A stretch of 64,000 bases of DNA, from assembly GCF_008152325.1 (NCBI RefSeq), contig NZ_CP042243.1, positions 1,307,026 to 1,371,025 on the forward strand, written 5' to 3'. This document shows positions 63,406 through 64,000 of this stretch, piece after piece (positions within the stretch are counted from its first letter, which is position 1; each line of letters starts with the position of its first letter). This stretch comes from Crassaminicella thermophila (GTDB lineage: Bacteria; Bacillota; Clostridia; Peptostreptococcales; Thermotaleaceae). Position numbers and translations under genes: made by a program. Under the pieces are notes generated by a model. That model worked only from the letters and a program-made list of their open reading frames with translations. It made no database searches and had not been told where the DNA came from.

Positions 63406-64000
63406 TTGAGAATTCTTTATAAAGTATTAATTTTGTTATTATTAGTTATTGCATTGACATATGCTTTAACAAACATAAGGCATAATGATGATTTTAACAA
63501 AAATCAAATACCTATTGCACCAGTACCTGACAAGAGAAGATATGAATTAAAATTATACTTTGGTAATCCTCAAAATGATGCCTTAACTGTCGAAAGACGT
63601 GTTATTGTTTCTTCTGAGCAAAGAGAAGAGAAACTAATTGTTGAGGAATTGATAAAAGGTCCTAGAAATAAAATTTTAAATACCTTTATACCTAAGCAAA
63701 CAAGAATTATTTCAATCAATACAATAGAAGGAATTTGTTATGTAAACTTTTCAAAAGAAATACTAAATAATCCATGGAGAAAAATAAATGAGGATATGAT
63801 GATCTGGTCTGTTGTAAATTCACTTACAGAGGTTGAATATATTCATGCAGTGCAAATATTAGTCGAAGGCAATAAAGATGTGTTCGAAAAAATTTACTCA
63901 TTAAAAGAACCTCTCTATAGAAATGAAAAAGTGTTGATGGATAAGGTTATTACACCTATTGATACTTTTACACGATTTATAGAATATTTAAAAACAGATA
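63406..64000 (+). CDS. GerMN-domain protein, 5' part (runs past the window end)
   Basis: Starts with TTG behind AGGAGG and runs off the window after 198 codons. The N-terminus is a signal anchor (RILYKVLILLLLVIALTYAL). The GerMN domain follows (KLYFGNPQNDALTVERRVI and ELIKGPRNKILNTFIPKQTR, then CYVNFSKEILNN), a module first known from the spore-germination lipoprotein GerM. It follows a two-component pair and is probably co-transcribed. The function of such proteins near WalRK-type loci is not established. Confidence 0.85.
   Translation, partial: MRILYKVLILLLLVIALTYALTNIRHNDDFNKNQIPIAPVPDKRRYELKLYFGNPQNDALTVERRVIVSSEQREEKLIVEELIKGPRNKILNTFIPKQTRIISINTIEGICYVNFSKEILNNPWRKINEDMMIWSVVNSLTEVEYIHAVQILVEGNKDVFEKIYSLKEPLYRNEKVLMDKVITPIDTFTRFIEYLKTD

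Overview
The window is a densely packed, strongly AT-rich stretch of chromosome from a spore-forming, selenocysteine-using member of the Clostridia. Four things point there: an alpha/beta-type small acid-soluble spore protein, YlbJ and a probable csfG sporulation RNA; class-typical operon order (fapR-plsX-fabH-fabK-fabD-fabG-acpP-fabF, rnc-smc-ftsY-ylxM-ffh-rpsP); frequent TTG and GTG starts behind strong Shine-Dalgarno sites; and a selD gene that is read through an in-frame TGA. I see no phage, insertion sequence, CRISPR array, rRNA or tRNA. A genus cannot be named safely from sequence alone.

Layout. Positions 1-12.4 kb: the tail of coaBC, then priA, def, fmt, a DUF116 protein, a YugP-type metallopeptidase and rsmB, followed by prpC-prkC-rsgA-rpe-thiN and two tiny membrane proteins. 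12.4-19 kb: rpmB (reverse), an Asp23-family gene, fakA, recG, a spore protein gene, a probable csfG small RNA on the reverse strand, rsmD, coaD and a coiled-coil protein. 19-24 kb: ylbJ and tmcAL on the reverse strand, then ackA, a DUF177 gene and rpmF. 24-31 kb: the FapR-controlled fatty acid synthesis operon with a 17-bp FapR operator at its head. 31-41.4 kb: rnc, a radical SAM protein, smc, ftsY, ylxM, ffh, rpsP, khpA, rimM, trmD. 41.4-51.7 kb: an L21 leader with rplU-prp-rpmA, then obgE, yhbY, nadD, yqeK, an LCP ligase, a Ca/Na antiporter, rsfS, a T-box with leuS, and a YheO-type regulator. 51.7-61.2 kb: an aminotransferase and a D,D-carboxypeptidase on the reverse strand, comEA, selD, an amino acid symporter (reverse), selA and selB. 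61.2-64 kb: a response regulator broken by one base, its kinase, and the start of a GerMN-domain lipoprotein-like gene.

How it works together. Most genes are housekeeping: ribosome assembly and proteins (rsgA, obgE, rsfS, yhbY, rimM, rsmB, rsmD, L16 family S16/L21/L27/L28/L32), protein targeting (ftsY, ffh, ylxM), lipid synthesis, CoA and NAD synthesis, and cell-envelope signalling (PrkC/PrpC and the two-component pair). The sel genes form a nearly complete selenocysteine module lacking only a visible selC tRNA. SelD itself needs selenocysteine, so selenophosphate synthesis depends on its own product.

The points most worth a second look are the selD recoding site with its hairpin, the probable csfG RNA whose single-stranded part is complementary to a ribosome-binding site plus AUG, the frameshifted response regulator with a kinase that lacks a normal start codon, and the FapR operator with extra half sites. 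I found no clearly new multi-gene system.
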